NCBI GenBank assembly: GCA_027625915.1 | Contig: JANTQA010000047.1 | Coordinates: forward strand, 13,764,001 to 13,828,000 | Origin: Anaeramoeba flamelloides | Taxonomy: Eukaryota; Metamonada; Anaeramoebidae | Reading direction: 5' to 3' | DNA length: 64,000 nt | Shown: positions 58,057-64,000 of the stretch, piece by piece | Layout: each line of letters begins with the position of its first letter | How positions within the stretch are numbered: position 1 is the first letter of the stretch | The notes under the pieces: model-generated | Seen by the model: only the letters and a program-made list of their open reading frames with translations | The model's database searches: none | Told to the model about the DNA's origin: nothing | Position numbers and translations under genes: made by a program

Positions 58057-59936
58057 TAGTTGTTACAAAAGTGAGATTTTTTTTTGAGATTATCAGAATT
58101 AAGACTGTTTCAAAGTTTTTTATTTTAAATTAAGAGAGTGATCAACATTTAAATGTGAAGACGAGGTGAAGTCGCAAGACAATCACTTTTTTTCCAAAAA
58201 AGTTTTTCAAAAAGGATCAGAAAAACACTTTTTTTAAAATCAAAAACTTTACAAAAAGTCTTCACTTTTTTAAAACATCTATAATAGCAAAAGTATTTTT
58301 CTTGAAGAATTTCCAGATTGTAACATTTTATAAAATGTTTTTTGGAACAAATTTACTGAAAAAATGCTTTTTTGAGTGTTATGGGAATTGAAACATTATT
58401 CACAAAATATCATTTTCTGCTAGTCTATTTATGAAAAGAAAGCGAACCTTAAAGGAAACTCAGAGTTGAATCTTAAATTTTTCCCTTTTTTGATCATTTT
58501 TTTGTGATTAAATTTTTGGTTTTTATAAAACTTTTATTTTGGATGGAGAATTTTGTTTATGAGAACGCTTGAAATTAATTATCAAAGATTAAACCAATAA
58601 AATAGATAGTAAAAGATATACGTTTGAAACAAATAATTCCCTTTAGAAGACCAAACACAAAAGATCACCTTTCCAAATAAATTTGTTGAAATCAAGAATG
58701 TGAAAAAAATAAAAAATTGACCAAAGTCTATTTTCGAGAACTGTTTCTTCATAAATTTAGAAGAAACAGTTGACCTAACTTGGATTTCTCTTCTGATCAC
58801 TATTTATTATTATTTATAAAATATTTTTTGCAAATTATAATTCACAATTCTTTTTTCGAATATTTTTATTAAACAATACTAAAATAAAGAATACTGTTTC
58901 AAAGAGGATATTAAAAAGCTTGAATTCTCAAAATCGAAAACAATAAGTTCTATCAGGTTCAATTAAAAGAAAAAGAAAAATTGAGAAAAAATTTAATTCA
59001 AAAATCAGGATTATTTTGAGTTTTCAATTAAATCAAAAATAAATAAAAGAAAAATCAAACAAATACATCTAATAAATCTTTCGTCTACGAAAGGAATTCA
59101 AAAAATATTCAATTTTTTGAACCAACCAAGAATTAGATGAATTATAAGAAATTAGGATTTTCAAATTCATTTTGGAAATTCTTAAGAAATAGAAAAGTAA
59201 TTCGTTAAACAAAAACTTTCCAAACAAAAGTTTTTTCATTTTGAATACTATATAAAACTAAATTAAGAATAAGTAATTATATCACAGGTTATAGATAATA
59301 AGATCAAGAAATAAATAATTTTTTTTTATTATTTGTTGATCAATTATTTAATTTTTTTGATTTCCATTTTTTAATTGGTCTGAAAATATATTACAGGAGG
59401 ATCTAACACCCTCATATTTATTAAAAGTTATTAATGTGTTTGGCTAAATAAATGATTTGAATAATTCAGTTTCGTATAAACAGTGTCAATTCAAAATTGG
59501 TAAAATGTTCTTACTCGCTTCAAAAAGGATTCACATTTTTAAGAGGGCTATATAGCTTGTAGAAAAGATTTTCAGATCTGAAAAAATACATATTTCCAAT
59601 ACCCACGAAATAGTATGAATTTTGAAAAGACTACTCACGTGTCATAATTGTTTTATTTTTAGGAATAAATAACACAAATAAAAAAAAAAATATTTTTTCA
59701 TTCAAAACAGAATGGTTGTGGTATTATACCAAGCCATTCCGAATTTAGTTTTACACAGCTTTATAAAAATATATTCTGCAGATGGCCAAAAAGAATTTCA
59801 AATTTCTTTTTGTTGATTCTGATGCGTTCTTGATGTTGTTACTTTGGCTCTGTTATTGTTTAGTTTCTTAAAAATTGAATTATTTCTCATTTGTTTCTAT
59901 TCTTGTGATTGTGATCAAAGTACAGCAATCGATTTT
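58057..59936. other. Intergenic DNA 3' of the second PAS gene
   Basis: Lies downstream of the minus-strand PAS gene. A minus-strand frame at 58582-58800 is open but hydrophobic and unrecognised. Nothing else was seen. Confidence 0.35.
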
Positions 59937-60674
59937 CTAAAATTCTTCGACAGAGCTCTCTCCAAAATCTGTCCACAAACTTTCTGAGTAAAGATCAGGA
60001 TTAGAATAACCATCATTTGAATATATAAATCTAATATTTTTCTCCTTCTCCTGTTCTTGATCAAACCCCTCCTCAGTTTCATTTTCATTTTCATTTTCAA
60101 ACACAACCAGACTCTTGTTGTTCCTGTTTTTAATTTTTTTTTGTTTTTTTTTATAATCCAAAAGGTTTTGATCCCCATTTTCTTTGGCATTATCTTTGTC
60201 ATTTAATAAATAAAAAGGGTTTTTTAAAGGATTTTCTTCTAGTTTTACAATTGAACACATTGTAAACAATCTATTGCCAATAGTTATGTTTCTCATTGTG
60301 ACTCTTGTATGAATATGGTGCACTTCAGGTTTTAAAATTTGGTAAGTAAAAATAACTTCGCAAGTATTGCTTTGTTCAATTTCTTTGAATAATTCCTTTA
60401 GTACGTTCATTGTTTTCATCTTGTAAAAGCACTGGTACTGTGCATAAATTGGTTTCTTGGATTGGTTGATTTCGTGTGGCGTTTTGTTCAATATTGAAGG
60501 TGATCTGTCCAATTTTAATAAGCTGTAATATCTGTCGTTACGGAAATTTACTACAAAGTCACTGTCCAGAATTACTACTGCTAAATTTGAATTTGCAATA
60601 AGATTATAGAAATCTTTTGAATTTTTTTTTGGGATTTTCAAAAGTGTTTTAAAAGATGATGCCTTAATTCCCAT
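59937..60674 (-). CDS. PAS-like small signalling protein, N-myristoylation signal (paralogue)
   Basis: 245 aa, single exon, ending in TAG. MGIKASSFKTLLKIP parallels MGAKQSSYKTLQRIS of the gene at 37371 and likewise predicts myristoylation at Gly2. The PAS-like domain (residues about 20-155) aligns along its length: FYNLIANSNLAVVILDSD, VNFRNDRYYSLLKL, EVIFTYQILKPEVHHIHTRV, and the linker KLEENPLKNPF. After a basic spacer (KKKQKKIKNRNNK) comes a Glu-rich stretch and the acidic end WTDFGESSVEEF, matching the NSFEEL end of its paralogue. No output enzyme domain is present. Both genes probably arose by old duplication. Function unknown; a membrane-tethered sensor or adaptor is an inference. Confidence 0.75.
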   Translation of the reverse strand: MGIKASSFKTLLKIPKKNSKDFYNLIANSNLAVVILDSDFVVNFRNDRYYSLLKLDRSPSILNKTPHEINQSKKPIYAQYQCFYKMKTMNVLKELFKEIEQSNTCEVIFTYQILKPEVHHIHTRVTMRNITIGNRLFTMCSIVKLEENPLKNPFYLLNDKDNAKENGDQNLLDYKKKQKKIKNRNNKSLVVFENENENETEEGFDQEQEKEKNIRFIYSNDGYSNPDLYSESLWTDFGESSVEEF

Positions 60675-61810
60675 TTTTATGGAAGATTGACTTTAAATAG
60701 AAAAATGAATATTGTTGATTTTGAAGGGTGTTATTAAGCCAAGTGTGAACTTTATTATTGGCTTTAATAAGGCAGAGTTATGGGCAATTAGAAAAAAATG
60801 AAAATGTCTGAGGGATAGATCATTCAAAAAATAAGTTGCAGACTATATTGTTCTCTTGAGACAATTTGTGTTGGTGGCTTAATTTCGGTTACTTTACACG
60901 ATACTCGGCACTAGAAAGAAATTGCATTATTATTTATGTCTTCAAATTATCTTGAGTTTTTGAAAATTTTATGGAAAAATATTCAAGTAAAAAACGTAAG
61001 ACAGGGCAAAAAGATTGGAAAACCATTTTAAATACAATTACCGAATTTTAGAGTGCTACTTTTTATTCCCCAAAAGCCAAAGTTTTTTAGTTCAGTAATT
61101 TTTTCAAAATAAAAAATTGAATGATCAAGATAATTTCAAAGTTTGTTCATACAGGTTATCCAATCAGCTTGAATAACAACGGAACCAGCCTCCCTTATTT
61201 ATTTACAGTTGTTAAGTTATACCTAGGGTCCAGTTGATGAAATTTGTTACTTTTATTGTAAAATTTTAGGGGATAAAAATTCAGATGACAATTGTAAACT
61301 TTTTAAGTGTTTTCCAAAAAAACAAAAAAGTTATAAAAAAATTTTTTTACTAATCGTTTTAGACGGTCAAATTTAAAACCCTGAAATTCCAAAAACCTGT
61401 GAATTCAATTGTTTTTGTACTCTTGAATCTATTACTGATATTTGAATGTTTACTGTGTTATATTTTTACCTTTTTTTGTTTTACAATTCTCAAGAATCTA
61501 CTAATGAGGGTTTTTATTTGATATAAGCCTATTTATTACAAAAAGCAATAAACAAAGAAGAAGGTAAATTCAAACTTTTTTTCTTTAAAATTTATCATTC
61601 AGCAAAAGAGGAATACGAAGAGATAATTTTGTTCGATTTATTTTCAATACATTCAGCAAAAATTGGAAAAAAATTTTCAATTTTTCATAAAATGTAAATT
61701 ATCGAGTAACCAAAAACCTTTGTAATTGGTGTATTGTTTAAACCTTCTGGGCTTATTTGTTGTTAACCCTTGCGAAAAATATATAAATCAAAAAAATCCA
61801 AAAACTGAAA
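60675..61810. other. Upstream region of the second PAS gene
   Basis: Noncoding, slightly less A+T-rich near 60850-61250. Promoter of the minus-strand gene by position only. Confidence 0.35.
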
Positions 61811-62068
61811 TACCATTATTTTCCAATTAAAAAATTAAAATTTTTATTACAATTTCCCATATGAATATTATTTGAAGAGCTAAATTCAAATTAACAGAGT
61901 AAAAATTTTGTCTAAGAGTTCACTAAGGTATTTTAATTTATTGTCTAAAAAAATCATATCTAAAGGATTATGTAAAGATCTTATATTTTTCTTCAACTTA
62001 TAAACAGAAAAATATTTTTGTTTGAACAAACAAAAAATTTTCATTTTTTATTCTGAAAATAATAGTAT
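61811..62068. repeat. Short TIR repeat, ATTATTTTCCAATTAAAAAA family, copy 2
   Basis: About 258 bp. Left arm CCATTATTTTCCAATTAAAA, right arm reverse-complemented ACTATTATTTTCAGAATAAA. Interior matches 46515-46745. Confidence 0.55.
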
Positions 62069-62100
62069 AACACATGTTCAAAAATATAGGTCTTAATATT

Positions 62101-62448
62101 TTAAGTTTTTTTACTAAAATTTGTTATTTTTACAAAAATTATATAACTTTTCCTATGTGCACTGATGGGTTTTTTTTTGGCCAACAAATAAGGGGTTTTT
62201 GATATCAAAAAAAAACAATTTAATGAAAGAAGTAAAAAGTTTGTTGTTGTTTTTGTTTTTTGATTTCTGAAAATTATTTTAGATTTTTGAATTACTGTTC
62301 AAACATCAACCATTTTTCTTCTTTCATTAAATCGTATTTTTTGCGCTTAGAAACCCCAGGCCAGCTGACAAAAAAACCCTAACCGTCGGGATGCATCCCA
62401 AAAGTTTTATAGTTTTTGGAAAATGACAAATTTAGTAAAAAAACTTAA
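62101..62448. mobile_element. Long inverted-repeat element bounded by TTAA
   Basis: About 348 bp with arms of about 150 bp: left TTAAGTTTTTTTACTAAAAT, later AATTTAATGAAAGAAG; right, reverse-complemented, TTAAGTTTTTTTACTAAATT, later GATTTAATGAAAGAAG. Middle portions of the arms differ by several substitutions and small indels, so it is older than the 43.4 kb palindrome. No protein. Confidence 0.75.
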
Positions 62449-62744
62449 ATCTTCTTACATCACTTTTTGCATATGTTAATTGAGACAATATTTTATCATT
62501 AAAAAAATTTTTCAAAAAAAAAATCAAACTTCAAGCTAATTTTTCCATTTTTGATAACTTCACTTATAAAAAACACTATTGGTTAATAAAAGATCTTGGA
62601 TCAGATATTATTTTTCGAGATATTTTACAATTAAAGTTGGTAGTTCCAATTTTCGAGGTTCTACTAAGATTGTTTTCCAAAAATTAAAAGAATAGAGTAA
62701 AATTGAAGAGTATTTTATCTATTGTTTTATAATCTGGAAGACCC

Positions 62745-62940
62745 CCGTTAGCTTTTCTTAAGTTTTCTGTTTATTTGTAAATTATAGAGAACACTTTACA
62801 GATAAAACAGAAAACCCCAAGAAAACCGAGGTACCATATGAACAATTTTCTTTAGGTTTTCCGGAATTCAAAACAATAGAGTAAATACTATAAGATTTTA
62901 CTCTTTACTTTTAAATCCTGGTAAAACTGAGGTAATCGAA
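62745..62940. repeat. Foldback repeat, family FB (copy 4)
   Basis: GTTAGCTTTTCTTAAGTTTT pairs with AAAACCCCAAGAAAACCGAG; the palindromic block GAATTCAAAACAATAGAGTA / TACTCTTTACTTTTAAATCC matches the 51.8 and 55.7 kb blocks. Confidence 0.6.
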
Positions 62941-63524
62941 TATAGTACAAATATTTTTTTTTTTTTTACTTATTTCATTTTTATTAGATTAATACAGTTT
63001 TTTTCAAATGTATCAGTTATTATCTATTAAAGAATATATCTCCAAGTCGAATTAAACTTAAAATCAATCTTTTGTCTATTTGTAATTGCTTACATGAAAA
63101 AAACATCTTTCATTTCTTGAGTCTAGATTTTTAAAAAAGTCTTTCTACTACTAGCAATAATAAATACAATAGCCTCATGAATTTGATTTTCTGAAATGTT
63201 GATTATATTGTCAATTATCTTTATTATTAAGGTTGAAAGGTTAAGGAAGAGAGTAGTTTTGTCTAACTTTTTTTTTTTTTTCAATTTTATTTTTTCATAA
63301 TAGTGAGTTCGAAAGTAAAATTGTCAATATAATGTAAATAAAGATCAAAAGAACATAAAAGTGATGATTATTTTAATTAAAAACTAAAATAATTACCATA
63401 TTTGATGTTTTTGGATAAAAGAATAATTTATATCACAAAATAATTATAATAAATTTAATTATAATCTATTATCGGTTTTTTAATTATTTTTTCAGACTTG
63501 AGATTTTTTTGATCTAAACTATTT
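62941..63524. other. Intergenic A+T-rich DNA
   Basis: No feature recognised. Confidence 0.3.
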
Positions 63525-63688
63525 TTCATAAATTTTGACTCACTTTATAATGATAATGGGAGTTGTTTTGAGGGTTTATTCCAGTATTCTTTACAAAAAA
63601 TATTTTCAAATTTTTGGATCAGAATCATTTTTTCTAATTTTGCAAATTTTAGTTTTGCTTTTTCAAAATTTTCTTTTTGATTTCTTTT

Positions 63689-63751
<63 letters not shown>

Positions 63752-64000
63752 TCATGTGGAAAAAAAAAAGAGATCTTCGAAAATACAAATAATAACTAAG
63801 AAAATTTCGACTATGTAATGTCTTTGAAAATGGATTTAATTATTCATAAAAAATCTTGTTGTTCAACTTTTTTTCAGTGAAACTTCAGTAATAAAAAATC
63901 CGTAATGTTCATTTCACAAATTGTAACTCACTTTTTTTTAGTTTTTGGTTTTATTTTTATTAATTTTTAATATATCAGGCTTTTATAGATTTAGAATGAC
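63525..64000 (+). repeat. Dispersed repeat R5, copy 2 (runs off the window), with poly-T
   Basis: Same strand and order as 43975-44440. The CTTTTT tract of copy 1 is replaced here by 54 uninterrupted T (63691-63744). The true 3' end is outside the window. Confidence 0.75.

Noticed and set aside
59915-60202. Second minus-strand frame overlapping the PAS gene
   Set aside because: It lies in another frame of the same strand as a well-supported paralogue and is Lys/Met-rich with no domain.
62340-62400. GC-richer patch (GGCCAGCTGACAAAA... CCGTCGGGATGCATCCC) as an RNA gene
   Set aside because: It is part of the right arm of the TTAA-bounded hairpin element, which explains the pairing.

Overview
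The window is about 64 kb of very A+T-rich eukaryotic DNA. Genes are few and large. Introns are GT-AG, coding regions carry poly-Asn, poly-Lys and Glu-Lys runs, and the standard genetic code fits every confident gene (they end in TAA or TAG). The gene set is RCC1-BTB, myristoylated PAS, 7TM-RGS receptor, Wee1/Myt1-like kinase and giant VPS13. It resembles what I know of Anaeramoeba (anaerobic amoeboflagellates, Metamonada). That placement is inference; another amoeboid protist is possible.

Layout: 1264-2685 is the last exon of a Wee1/Myt1-like protein kinase whose N-lobe is not visible. 4057-4860 looks like a decayed, unrecognised gene. 5726-22036 is a VPS13/chorein lipid-transfer protein (about 4215 aa) in three exons. 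Its first intron is 49 bp; its second is swollen to 3.6 kb by a dead LINE, foldback DNA and MITE-like repeats. 29515-31155 is an RCC1-BTB protein. 37371-38231 (+) and 59937-60674 (-) are two paralogous small PAS-type proteins with N-myristoylation signals. 49978-50447 plus 53888-55343 probably form one 7TM-RGS receptor split by a 3.4 kb repeat-bearing intron. No tRNA, rRNA, CRISPR or virus-like element was recognised.

The long gaps between genes are mostly short non-autonomous transposon-like repeats. At least nine families with terminal inverted repeats or foldback structure are visible, many in two or more copies. Several end in TTAA next to GG, and one has an empty target site preserved in a second copy of the repeat it interrupts. 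This repeat layer, including a near-perfect 420-bp palindrome, is the most unusual content. No intact transposase is present, so the elements must be mobilised from elsewhere or be extinct.

Functionally the genes are unrelated (cell-cycle kinase, membrane-contact lipid transfer, G-protein signalling, scaffold and PAS sensing). Neighbourhood does not suggest an operon-like system.
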